A stretch of 23,951 nucleotides of DNA from Candidatus Solincola tengchongensis. GTDB taxonomy: Bacteria; Actinomycetota; Geothermincolia; Geothermincolales; RBG-13-55-18. Where the stretch lies: contig MU158602.1 in NCBI GenBank assembly GCA_015711895.1, positions 7,724-31,674 on the forward strand, in the 5' to 3' direction. The notes under the pieces are model-generated. The model made no database searches. It was given only the letters and a program-made list of their open reading frames with translations, and was not told where the DNA came from. Shown here piece after piece: positions 14,973 through 22,508 of this stretch (position 1 is its first letter; every line of letters starts with the position of its first letter). Both the position numbers and the translations under genes were made by a program.

Positions 14973-16417
14973 GGACCGGAAGCGAGTACCTGCAGAGCAT
15001 AAGGGAGATGAACCTCCCGCTGTACATCGACGGGGGGAAGGTGGACAACGCCCTGGACCACCCGGCGGTGAGGGCCGCTGCGGAGGCGGTGGCCTTCACC
15101 TTCGACCTAGTGAGCGACGAGAGGTGCAGAGACATGATGACCAGGACATCGCACCTCACCGGCGAACCGGTACCCATATTCCAGCACGTGCCCCAGAGCG
15201 TCGACGACCTGGTGGCCAAGGTCAAGGTGACGCGCTTCTGTAACCGTCGGCTGGGGATATGCTCCTTCCGCTGCATCCAGAACGCCTACGCTCCCCTGCT
15301 CTATATCACCGCAAAGGTGGACGCGGAGAGGGGCACCTCCTACCATCGCCACGCGGTGAACTGGATACGGTACATGCAGGAGAACGATTTTTTGGCCTGC
15401 CCGGCCATAACCGACCCCAAAGGTCACCGCAAGATAAGGGCCTGTGATCAGCCGGACCCCGACATGTACCTCCGGGTAGTGAAGAAAGACAGTGAGGGGA
15501 TAGTGCTCAGGGGCGCCAAGCTCCACCAGACGGGTGCGGCCATCTCCCACGAGAAACTGGTGCTGCCCTGCACCACGCACCGCCGGGGCTCGGAGGACTA
15601 CGCCGTAGCCTGCGCCATACCGACCACCACCCCGGGTCTCATCCACATCTCCGTGCGCCATTCGCAGGACGACCGCCGGGTGGAGGGGGCGGAGATCGAC
15701 CTGGGGAACTTCCGCTACGGAGTCCACGAGTGCGTGGTCATCTTCGACGACGTCTTCGTCCCCTGGGAGCGGGTGTTCCTCTGCGGGGAGGTGGATTACC
15801 TGGATGAGTTCGTGGGCCTATTCGGTTCCTCGCATCGTCCGACCACCGGGGGTTGTAAGGCGGGGTGGGCCGACGTCCTCATAGCCGCCACCCAGCTGGT
15901 GGCGCGGTATCACGGGTTGGAGGACGCTTCCCACGTCCGGGACAAGCTGTTGGACATGATGGCCATATCCGAGACCATGTATTCCTGTGGCGTCGCCGCG
16001 GCCATGCATGGCTACGAGCTGCCCAACGGGGGTTACGTGGCCGATCCGGTGCTGGCCAACAACACCAAGTACTACGCCTCGCGCGCGGTCTTCGACCTCA
16101 TCCGCCTCGCCGAGGACATAACCGGCGGTATCCTCGCCTGCTGTCCGAGCGAGAAGGAACTGAGGAACCCGGAGATAGGTCATTACCTGGAGCGCTTCTT
16201 CAAGGGAGCGCATGACGTCCCGGCGGAGCACAGGATCCGTATGGTGCGGCTCATTGAGAACATCTCCTGGGGTCTGGGCTCCATCCTACATTCCGCCACC
16301 CACGGCGGCGGGTCAGGGCAGGCGTGCAAGATGGAGCTCTTCGAGTTCTCCAGGCACGCCCCTCACCGCGCGGAGGCCATGGAGTACGCCCAGCGCCTCT
16401 GCGGCGTCATGCAGTGA
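14969..16417 (+). CDS. 4-hydroxybutyryl-CoA dehydratase / HpaB-family flavoprotein
   Basis: This 482-residue protein is similar throughout to AbfD, the FAD and [4Fe-4S] 4-hydroxybutyryl-CoA dehydratase/vinylacetyl-CoA isomerase, and more distantly to 4-hydroxyphenylacetate 3-monooxygenase (HpaB). The Fe-S ligands of AbfD appear conserved: C98 and C102 (GICSFRCIQ), H289 and C296 (SHRPTTGGCKAG), with the adjacent K297. T188 (HQTGAAISHE) and E254 (GVHECVVIFDD) are also kept. Two residues I recall as active-site positions differ: the Tyr between the His and Cys ligands is T293, and the C-terminal Glu before THGGGSG is S442. So the fold and cluster are probably intact, but the substrate may not be 4-hydroxybutyryl-CoA. 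Start: ATG overlapping the TetR stop, with GGAG upstream. No CoA transferase or GABA-pathway gene is nearby. Confidence 0.85.
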   Translation: MRTGSEYLQSIREMNLPLYIDGGKVDNALDHPAVRAAAEAVAFTFDLVSDERCRDMMTRTSHLTGEPVPIFQHVPQSVDDLVAKVKVTRFCNRRLGICSFRCIQNAYAPLLYITAKVDAERGTSYHRHAVNWIRYMQENDFLACPAITDPKGHRKIRACDQPDPDMYLRVVKKDSEGIVLRGAKLHQTGAAISHEKLVLPCTTHRRGSEDYAVACAIPTTTPGLIHISVRHSQDDRRVEGAEIDLGNFRYGVHECVVIFDDVFVPWERVFLCGEVDYLDEFVGLFGSSHRPTTGGCKAGWADVLIAATQLVARYHGLEDASHVRDKLLDMMAISETMYSCGVAAAMHGYELPNGGYVADPVLANNTKYYASRAVFDLIRLAEDITGGILACCPSEKELRNPEIGHYLERFFKGAHDVPAEHRIRMVRLIENISWGLGSILHSATHGGGSGQACKMELFEFSRHAPHRAEAMEYAQRLCGVMQ

Positions 16418-16797
16418 ACAACGTGGCCCTCAAACCCTGTCAAGGGTCGGCCGTTCTCCTTTGGCTTAAGGGCAAGGAGGGCTACGAGGCCCGGGCCAAG
16501 GCCTGAGAATCAGTACTTGCGGGTGGTGGGAACGGCGGCCCTTGACCCCCATGTTCAGGCTCGGATCCTTGTGATAAGGAGACTGGGGAACACATCCCGT
16601 CTCCGCGAGGGCGGTTACCCGGAGCGTCACACCCGAGGTTTTCGTGAAAGACCGGGCGCTCCCGACACGGCGCCTTCCTCCTTGCGGGCACAAGCAGTGC
16701 GGGTATCGCCGCCTTCAACGATCGTACGTGTCTCTGGTTTCTTACCTTATTATTTCTTATATTAAATCAATCAAGACGGCATCAAAATTAGCCGAAA
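16418..16797. other. Gap between the dehydratase gene and the MEDS kinase
   Basis: No supported gene. A strong hairpin lies at 16578-16604 (GGAGAC, one-base bulge, GGG, loop, CCC, GTCTCC). It has no T-run, so it may be an imperfect terminator or a processed 3' end. Positions 16735-16850 turn AT-rich and hold the kinase promoter. Small frames in the first 300 bases lack ribosome binding sites. Confidence 0.45.
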
Positions 16798-16803
16798 TAT
16801 AAT
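16798..16803 (+). promoter_or_regulatory. -10 box for the MEDS kinase gene
   Basis: A perfect TATAAT at 16798-16803 lies in an AT-rich patch 62 bases before the start codon. No good -35 hexamer is visible at normal spacing. Confidence 0.45.
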
Positions 16804-16865
16804 TCTACTTAAAGGGGAAAAACAATAAACATCAGAAAATTGGTGGTGTATTGGCGGAGGGAGCA

Positions 16866-19034
16866 GTGTTTTCGATGTGCGGTCCGGCTTACGGTAAGTC
16901 AGACGTGGTGGATCAGGGGAGACACATCGTCGCCGTCTATGCGAAGGATGAGGATTACCTGGACGGGGCTCTCTTCTTCGCCGAGCAGGGGATAAGGAGA
17001 AAAGAGAAGGTATTTTTGGTGACCGACACCTTCCCTTCCGAGGCCGTCGCGGACCATCTTAAGGGATCCGGGAGATTCGACGTCCAAAAGGCCGTCGACA
17101 CGGGACAGATCCGGTTCCTGCATTTCAGGGAGGCTTATCTATATGAGGGGAGATTTGAACCCCAGCGTATCTTCGAGCTCATACGCTGGGCATCCGCGCA
17201 ATCGCTGGAGGAAGGGTTTTCGGGGATCCGCGTCCTCTCGGAGATGAGCCATGCTCTCTGCGATGCGGTCGGTCCGGAAGGGCTGGTGGAGTACGAGGCC
17301 AGGGCGAACCTCCATATCCCCGGATGTGCCTGCACCGCCGTGTGCCAATACGATCGGAGGAGGTTCGAGCCCAGGTTGCTCCTGGACCTCTTCTCGATTC
17401 ACCCTTACGTGGCCGTGGACAGGCATGTCTATGAGAACCGCTTCTTCCTCGCTCCGGAGGAATGCCTGGAGGGGAATCTGCACCAGGCGATACTCGACCG
17501 GTTGATCGGCAGTGTCATGTCCGTAAAGTTGCCGGAACGTCGATTGGAAAGGGAGTGGGATCTCACCCGCGAGCTCCTCGAATCCATACCTGCCTTTTGC
17601 GTGGCGCTCGACGGAGAAGGGAGGACCGTCTTCGCCAACCGGACCATGCTCGACAGGTTGGGATACACTCTCCAGGAGGTTGAGGGAAAGGGCTACTTGG
17701 AGACCTTCGTACCGCCGGAGGAGCGCGCCTCCGTCGCGGAGGAGTTGAAGCTCCTGGCCGCGTCCGAAGGCCATAGAAAGGGCAGGAGTCGCGTACTTTC
17801 CCGGGACGGCCGGGAGTTCCTCGTGGAATGGTATGGAAAGCGCGTGGTGGCGGAGGACGGCTCTCCGGGATTCCTTTTTTGCATCGGGTTGACTGTCTCC
17901 GAGAGCATGGGCATGCGGGAAGCCGTTCCGGAGAGGACCCTGCGGGGGAGCGATCGGACGTACAGAACTGTGTTCGAGACCACCGGTACGGCCATGTTCA
18001 TAATCGGGAGGGATGGGACGCTCACCGACGTCAACCAAACGGCGGAGAGGATGCTCGGCCGGACGCGAGAGGAGATGGTGAGGAGGTGCAGATACACGGA
18101 TTTCCTCCACCCGGAGGATGCGAGGAAGGTCGCGGAGTCCCTCTCGCTCCTGTGGCGCGGCGAAGTAAACGGCCCGCTCCAATTGGAGATCAGGGCCGGG
18201 AGTGGAGCGAAGGGGTTCATACCCGCCCTTGCCACGATGAGCGTGTCGCCCGGCGGCGAGGTGGGCGTGGTTTCCCTAATGGACATATCGAAGGAGAAGG
18301 AGAGGGAACGGGTTCTGGAGGAGAAGGCAAAGCAGATGAGGGACTTGCTGGCCATCGCCTCTCACGAACTCCGTCACCCCCTGACCTTGGTGCAGGGATA
18401 CGCAGCCTTTCTCCGCAAGAGCGGGGATTCGCTCGATGCGGAGAGCTACGATCGAGCCTTGCAGGGGATTCAGGAAGGCGCGGGTCGTCTGACGAGGCTT
18501 GTGGAAGGGCTCTTGGACGTCAACCTCATCGAGCGCGGGGTCTACCCGGCCCGGCGACGCCCCACGGACCTGCGCCTTGTGGTGGAGAAGGTGGCAGAGG
18601 AGTTCCGCGTGAAAGAGCGAAGGGAGATAGCGCTCGACCTAAGAGGCGAACTCGAGAGGGTATGCCTGAATCCGGAGATGATCTCCCAGCTCCTGGTCAT
18701 CCTCCTGGAGAACGCGTGCAAGTTCTCGCCGTCCGACACGGCCGTCGAGGTGAGGGGAGAAGGGCGTGAGGGAAGGGTGCGGATTTCGGTCCTCGACCGG
18801 GGGATCGGCGTCCCATCCGAGGAACGGGAGAGGATCTTCGAGCTCTTTTACCAGGTCGAGAAGGTCATGCACCATTCCATACCGGGTCTCGGCATCGGGC
18901 TGTACATAGCGCGTAAGATAGTCGAAGCCCATGATGGAAGGATCTGGCATAGGGATCGCGAGGGCGGTGGTTCCGAGTTCACCTTTGAGTTCCCGGCTGA
19001 GCCGCCGGGATCGCGCGACCCTCGGGTCCCGTGA
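16866..19034 (+). CDS. MEDS-domain PAS-PAS sensor histidine kinase
   Basis: This cytoplasmic kinase has 722 residues from GTG 16866. The N-terminal MEDS-type domain (about 15-185; HIVAVYAKDEDYLDGALFF, KVFLVTDTFP) resembles the DcmR sensory domain of methylotrophs and methanogens. Two PAS domains follow (about 225-345, 365-475), then HisKA with H500 (SHELRHPLT) and HATPase_c with N-box ENACKF (about 615), DRGIGVP and GLGIGLYIARKI. Phosphotransfer residues look complete. There is no receiver domain and no partner regulator beside it. The GTG start has GGAGGG at 5 bases; TTG 16851 and ATG 16875 are in-frame alternatives. MEDS has been proposed to sense small C1 or hydrocarbon-derived signals, but its ligand is not established. 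The gene has its own promoter region and appears monocistronic. Confidence 0.93.
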   Translation: MFSMCGPAYGKSDVVDQGRHIVAVYAKDEDYLDGALFFAEQGIRRKEKVFLVTDTFPSEAVADHLKGSGRFDVQKAVDTGQIRFLHFREAYLYEGRFEPQRIFELIRWASAQSLEEGFSGIRVLSEMSHALCDAVGPEGLVEYEARANLHIPGCACTAVCQYDRRRFEPRLLLDLFSIHPYVAVDRHVYENRFFLAPEECLEGNLHQAILDRLIGSVMSVKLPERRLEREWDLTRELLESIPAFCVALDGEGRTVFANRTMLDRLGYTLQEVEGKGYLETFVPPEERASVAEELKLLAASEGHRKGRSRVLSRDGREFLVEWYGKRVVAEDGSPGFLFCIGLTVSESMGMREAVPERTLRGSDRTYRTVFETTGTAMFIIGRDGTLTDVNQTAERMLGRTREEMVRRCRYTDFLHPEDARKVAESLSLLWRGEVNGPLQLEIRAGSGAKGFIPALATMSVSPGGEVGVVSLMDISKEKERERVLEEKAKQMRDLLAIASHELRHPLTLVQGYAAFLRKSGDSLDAESYDRALQGIQEGAGRLTRLVEGLLDVNLIERGVYPARRRPTDLRLVVEKVAEEFRVKERREIALDLRGELERVCLNPEMISQLLVILLENACKFSPSDTAVEVRGEGREGRVRISVLDRGIGVPSEERERIFELFYQVEKVMHHSIPGLGIGLYIARKIVEAHDGRIWHRDREGGGSEFTFEFPAEPPGSRDPRVP

Positions 19035-19145
19035 GGGGTTCGCAAGCTCGGCAACCCGTCGATGACCAAGAAAAACCGCCATACCGCCAAGGCATGAGGA
19101 TGGAAGCAACACCCTGCCGACATGGCAAGCCCGTTAAAATCGAAG

Positions 19146-19174
19146 TTGATTTATCGGCCGGCGGGGTATATAGT
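19146..19174 (+). promoter_or_regulatory. Promoter of the RRM gene leader
   Basis: TTGATT (19146-19151) and TATAGT (19169-19174) are separated by 17 bp, four of six matches each to the sigma-70 hexamers, with TATATA overlapping. Transcription would start near 19181, about 83 bases upstream of the start codon and 30 bases before a terminator hairpin. Confidence 0.6.
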
Positions 19175-19210
19175 TGAGGTGCATTGGTTTTTGAGGTGTT
19201 ACGTGGATAC

Positions 19211-19243
19211 GTCCCGAGGAGACCGGCTCCTCGGGACTTTTTT
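19211..19243 (+). terminator. Intrinsic terminator inside the 5' leader of the RRM gene (attenuator candidate)
   Basis: A perfect 10-bp stem, GTCCCGAGGA (19211-19220) with TCCTCGGGAC (19228-19237), has a 7-base loop and a T6 run (19238-19243). It is the cleanest terminator in the window, yet it lies between the RRM promoter and its Shine-Dalgarno sequence (AAGGAGGTGA, 19250-19259). Confidence 0.85.
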
Positions 19244-19263
19244 AGAGCGAAGGAGGTGAAAAG

Positions 19264-19536
19264 GTGAAGATATACGTGGGGAACCTGAGTTACTCGACGG
19301 ATTCCGAGGAACTCCAGAGGGCCTTCGAGAGGTTCGGGAAAGTGGATTCCGCGGAGGTGGTCATGGACCGCCATACCAACCGCTCGCGCGGATTTGGGTT
19401 CGTGGAGATGCCCGACGACAGCGAGGCCCGTGCGGCCATATCCGGCCTCAACGGCAAGGATATGGACGGCAGAACCTTAAAGGTCAACCAGGCCAAGCCC
19501 AGGAGCGTGGAGAGCAGGAGCGCCTACCGCTTCTAA
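19264..19536 (+). CDS. Single-RRM RNA-binding protein
   Basis: This 90-residue glycine-poor protein consists of one RNA recognition motif. RNP2 is IYVGNL (3-8) and RNP1 is RGFGFVEM (42-49), with the aromatic residues used for base stacking present. A short basic tail (KPRSVESRSAYRF) follows. Bacterial single-RRM proteins of this size (Rbp type) bind single-stranded RNA and in cyanobacteria are cold-induced; the role here is inferred only from that family. It begins with GTG and has an exceptionally strong Shine-Dalgarno (AAGGAGGTGA), so translation should be efficient once the message passes the terminator in its leader. It appears monocistronic, with a second hairpin 54 bases after the stop. 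Confidence 0.95.
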   Translation: MKIYVGNLSYSTDSEELQRAFERFGKVDSAEVVMDRHTNRSRGFGFVEMPDDSEARAAISGLNGKDMDGRTLKVNQAKPRSVESRSAYRF

Positions 19537-19589
19537 GACCACGTCTTCTCAGAGTGCGGCGCGGCTTTTCAGCTTTGACCGGACTCGAA

Positions 19590-19615
19590 AGGAGCGGGGG
19601 TGAAACCCCGCTCCT
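19590..19615 (+). terminator. Terminator-like hairpin after the RRM gene
   Basis: A perfect 10-bp stem, AGGAGCGGGG (19590-19599) with CCCCGCTCCT (19606-19615), has loop GTGAAA. The downstream tract CTTACTCC is only weakly T-rich, so termination may be partial. Confidence 0.6.
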
Positions 19616-20163
19616 CTTACTCCCTGAATCTCACCGTCCATCCCCAGCGAGAATCCCCCTTCCGTGCACACCGGCTTGATCTGACCCGTTCACCTTGCGT
19701 TTCTCGCAGCCTGACGTCTTCACCTTCCTCGCCCCGGGGCCGATGTGATGCCGAAGACAGGGATGACCCGCATAAGAAAGCCAAACACTTCTGGAAGTAC
19801 GGAGTCTTGTGAGCTTCGCGGTTTATCTTCTCTGCCGGCCACTGGCCCCTGCGCGCTCCCCTGCTACGGCCAATGCAGGCCCTGCTGCGGGATGCCGGGT
19901 TCAACCCGTCCACGGGTGAAAGGGGTGCGGAATAGGGCCTTGGATATCAATTTGCGGGCTGTGGTTCCCCTTTCCTTGCCCGCCGCATACCCTTAGGCGG
20001 GAGAATGGGAGGGTTCCGGGCGCGGAGAAAGGGATATGGTGGGGCGAATGCTCCCTCTGAACACCTCCTCCTGCGTATTTGGTTCTAGGAAGGCTGCCTG
20101 GTTCGGCGTCGGCCCGTCGAGGGAGCGGGTGCCGCTCCACCTCGAAGGTCAAGGCAGGTAAAG
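19616..20163. other. About 550 bases without a supported gene
   Basis: Short frames exist on both strands, but none has a ribosome binding site, a recognisable domain or codon use like the neighbours. At 19896-19917 three complementary segments (CGGGTT, AACCCGT, ACGGGT) can form two mutually exclusive hairpins. No promoter pair is clear before 20164. Confidence 0.4.
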
Positions 20164-20193
20164 TTGACCGGCCTAAAAACGTGGACATATCAT
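20164..20193 (+). promoter_or_regulatory. Sigma-70-type promoter of the methyltransferase gene
   Basis: TTGACC (20164-20169) and TATCAT (20188-20193) lie 18 bp apart, each matching consensus at five of six positions. It is the best -35/-10 pair in the window. Transcription would begin near 20200, giving a 30-base leader. Confidence 0.7.
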
Positions 20194-20229
20194 GTTTTTG
20201 CGTGTCAATAGGAGCATGGAGGTCGAGAG

Positions 20230-21021
20230 ATGGAGATGAAGCCGGAGGAAAAGGCCGAACTGCTCATGGAGCTGGCGGAGGCGCCGCTGACCCGCCTGGA
20301 GGCGGAACTGGCCTTCCGACACCTCTACCGACACCTGGAGGGGGACCTGAAGCGGAGCGGCGGGGAGTTGAGCGTGCTGGACGTGGGGAGCGGCCTGGGC
20401 GAGGTGGCCCTGCGATTTGCCGCCCTGGGCCACCGGGTGACCATGCTGGAACCTCAGGCCTGCCTCCTCAAGACCGCGGAAGAGAGGGCAAGGGAGCAGT
20501 TGCCGGACCGCGCTTCTTACCTCCGCTTTCTCAACGAGCGCATCGAGAACCTCGAGGAGTGCATAGCCGAGGATTTCGACCTCATCATCTGCCACGAGAC
20601 CATAGAGTACGTGGATGATCCCCTGCGCGCCCTGAACGTCATCACCAAGGTGCTGCGCCCCAGGGGGAAGCTCTCCCTGGTCTTCCTCAACCGGTACGGG
20701 TTCATCATGGAGAAGGTGATCATGGAGGGGAACGTCCGTCTGGCCATGGAAGCCTTTGATATGGAAGAATTTCCCACTCCACTGCACCGCGGGCGCGGGC
20801 ACCTTTACTCGGATGCCGAGATCCTGGCCCTTCTGGACCCCCTGGGCTACAACCTGGAGGGCCAGTATGGCCTCCTGGTCTTCTCCGAATTCGTGGACTG
20901 CTCCCTGTTCGAGGAGGGACAGTGCTACAAGGGGCTTATAGAGCTGGAGTTGAGAGCCGGACAGGAGCCCCATCTCAAGGGGGTCGGCAAATACGTGCAG
21001 TTGATATGCTCGAAGGCCTGA
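20230..21021 (+). CDS. Class I SAM-dependent methyltransferase, CmoM/SmtA-like
   Basis: This 263-residue Rossmann-fold methyltransferase has motif I VLDVGSGLGEVAL (49-61), acidic E74 after strand 2, and post-I DLIICHETIEYVDDP. The segment LSLVFLNRYGFIMEKVIMEG and the C-terminal block CYKGLIELELR--QEPHLKGVGKYV closely resemble E. coli CmoM (SmtA), which methylates 5-carboxymethoxyuridine at tRNA position 34. That similarity, recalled rather than searched, makes a wobble-uridine methyltransferase the best specific guess; a generic small-molecule methyltransferase is the alternative. GGAGGT lies 6 bases before the ATG. A 7-codon frame begins at 20216 and overlaps the start, but its ribosome binding site is too close to the ATG. 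The gene is alone on its transcript and converges with the phosphoesterase gene 23 bases on. Confidence 0.85.
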   Translation: MEMKPEEKAELLMELAEAPLTRLEAELAFRHLYRHLEGDLKRSGGELSVLDVGSGLGEVALRFAALGHRVTMLEPQACLLKTAEERAREQLPDRASYLRFLNERIENLEECIAEDFDLIICHETIEYVDDPLRALNVITKVLRPRGKLSLVFLNRYGFIMEKVIMEGNVRLAMEAFDMEEFPTPLHRGRGHLYSDAEILALLDPLGYNLEGQYGLLVFSEFVDCSLFEEGQCYKGLIELELRAGQEPHLKGVGKYVQLICSKA

Positions 21022-21044
21022 GCCGGTCCCCATGCGCGACGGCC

Positions 21045-22334
21045 TCAATCGGCCCTTTCCCTCAAGGGCGCCTGTGAGGGGAAGCGGCGCAGGGAGGCGG
21101 TGTAACCGTGTAGGCCCTTCTTCACCACCGCGTAGGTGAGCAGCTGCTGGTAGAGGCTCTGGTCGGCAAGGTCCCGCCAGCGCAGCTGCCGACGCGTGCG
21201 GGTGAGGAAGAGCATAGGTATCCAGGTTCCCGTGTTTATGTAATATTTTCCCTTCCTCCCCTCCAGGACCGGCTGCATCTCGTTGGAGTAATAGCGGTGG
21301 TCATGCCCGAAGACGACCACGTCGATGCCCTGGTCGGAGAGGAGCAGGTCGCGGGCGGCCACGGAGAGGGCGTCTTCCCGCGTGGCCAGGGGGTCGAGGT
21401 GCAGGTCCTCGGATTCCCTCTCCTCCTCCACGGCCTCCTCGGCGGGGAGGCGGTGGCTGAGCATCTCCGCCTCCTGCAGGCCCTGGACCTCCACGCGTGC
21501 CCTTCCGGTCATGAAGCCCAGGGCCCTTTTAAGTGAGTAGCCCCAGGTGTCCAGCCTCCCTTCGCGGCGTTTTCTCTGCAACTCGCGGCTCTCCCGGAAG
21601 GGAGGGAAACCCACTTTGGCCATGAAGCGCGCCAGCTTGAAGCCGTAGGCCGCCTTAAACCACCAGCTCTCGTCCTGGATGCCCAGAAAGACCATGTTGG
21701 GTATGGGTCTCACGTTGTTGATGAAGGGGTTCCGTTCGCTCATCATGCCGTTGGCGAAGTACTCGAGGAAACAGTTGCTCCAGCTCCTTTCCAGCCGGAG
21801 TTCCCCGCTCTTCGGGTCGCGCAGAAAGGGATGGGTGAAGTTCTCGAAGGCGCTGTCGGCGTAATACTGGTTCCCGTGCTCCACGTACAGCCCGCCGTCC
21901 CGGTAAAACCCCGTGTAGGCGAAGTGGAAGTGTTCGGAATCCGGGAGGCCCAACTCCTCCAGGAGGCGCTCCCGGACGCGGGGCCAGAAAAGGTCCACAT
22001 CGTGGTTCCCGGGGACCAGGACCAGGCGATGCCCGCTCTCCATGAAGCGGCGCAGGGCGGCGAAGCAGTCCCTGTGCGCTTCCATGATGCGTTCCAGCTT
22101 CGCCAGGGATTCCTCCTCCGTGCACCCCAGGCGGGAAAAGGGCTTGGCGGAGCTCCTGTCCAGGTTGACGGCTACGAAATCCAGGAAATCGCCGTCGATT
22201 ATCAGCTCGGAGTGGCGTCGCTCGCCGATGGTCTCCACGAAGGAGCGGAAGGTGGCGTCCTGGTTGAACTCGTCCAGGTGGTCGCCTGCTCCGAGGTGGA
22301 GGTCGCTGATCACGAACCTGGTCCTGGCCATCAT
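21045..22334 (-). CDS. Calcineurin-like metallophosphoesterase
   Basis: This 429-residue protein has the full set of metallophosphoesterase motifs: D11 and H13 (SDLHLGAGD), D48 and D52 (GDFLDF), N110-H111-D112 (VPGNHD), H153 (VEHGNQY), and H344 and H346 (FGHDHRYY). These hold a two-metal centre that hydrolyses phosphomonoesters, diesters or pyrophosphates. A stretch of about 190 residues between H153 and H344 is larger than in compact members such as LpxH and contains a charged region (EEAVEEERESED); it may form a cap or partner surface. There is no signal peptide or membrane segment. ATG 22334 or the adjacent ATG 22331 follow AGGCGG; the longer frame to 22442 crosses the promoter. Substrate is not identifiable. 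It converges with the methyltransferase. Confidence 0.9.
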   Translation of the reverse strand: MMARTRFVISDLHLGAGDHLDEFNQDATFRSFVETIGERRHSELIIDGDFLDFVAVNLDRSSAKPFSRLGCTEEESLAKLERIMEAHRDCFAALRRFMESGHRLVLVPGNHDVDLFWPRVRERLLEELGLPDSEHFHFAYTGFYRDGGLYVEHGNQYYADSAFENFTHPFLRDPKSGELRLERSWSNCFLEYFANGMMSERNPFINNVRPIPNMVFLGIQDESWWFKAAYGFKLARFMAKVGFPPFRESRELQRKRREGRLDTWGYSLKRALGFMTGRARVEVQGLQEAEMLSHRLPAEEAVEEERESEDLHLDPLATREDALSVAARDLLLSDQGIDVVVFGHDHRYYSNEMQPVLEGRKGKYYINTGTWIPMLFLTRTRRQLRWRDLADQSLYQQLLTYAVVKKGLHGYTASLRRFPSQAPLRERAD

Positions 22335-22349
22335 GAGACCGCCTTTCGG

Positions 22350-22391
22350 ACTCGAGCAATCTTGCGCACTCGAGCAATAATTGAGTATAGC
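22350..22391 (-). promoter_or_regulatory. Extended -10 promoter with direct-repeat operator candidate for the phosphoesterase
   Basis: On the minus strand TGCTATACT (22392-22384) makes an extended -10 with five of six matches. Just downstream of the expected start point lie two copies of ACTCGAGCAAT (plus-strand 22350-22360 and 22368-22378), 18 bases apart, each containing the palindrome CTCGAG. They could bind a repressor. Confidence 0.5.
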
Positions 22392-22508
22392 ACTCGTCCG
22401 GCGGAACGGGTTCCGGCGCTTGCACCGGGAGCAGAGGTTCATTACCCGGCTTTCGGGTGCGGTGTGCCCGGGTGCTCGAGGGACAGGGATCCCCTTCGCC
22501 TGGAGGCC

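Noticed and set aside
14330..16417. A 695-codon plus-strand frame that joins sequence overlapping TetR to the dehydratase
   Set aside because: Its first 210 or so codons read the TetR gene in another frame and look like low-complexity shadow sequence. The dehydratase starts at the ATG overlapping the TetR stop, which has a ribosome binding site.
16440..16720. A possible cobalamin or SAM riboswitch before the MEDS kinase
   Set aside because: The conserved boxes of those classes were not found on either strand. Only a hairpin at 16578-16604 is clear.
19035..19145. A possible c-di-GMP (GEMM-type) or other riboswitch after the MEDS kinase, suggested by GGGTTCGCAAGCTCGGCAACCC
   Set aside because: The conserved GEMM blocks are not present in order, and the RRM promoter lies downstream of this segment, so it would not be in that leader.
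20216..20239. A 7-codon leader peptide overlapping the methyltransferase start
   Set aside because: The AGGAG is only one base from its ATG, too close for normal initiation. The codons show no regulatory pattern.
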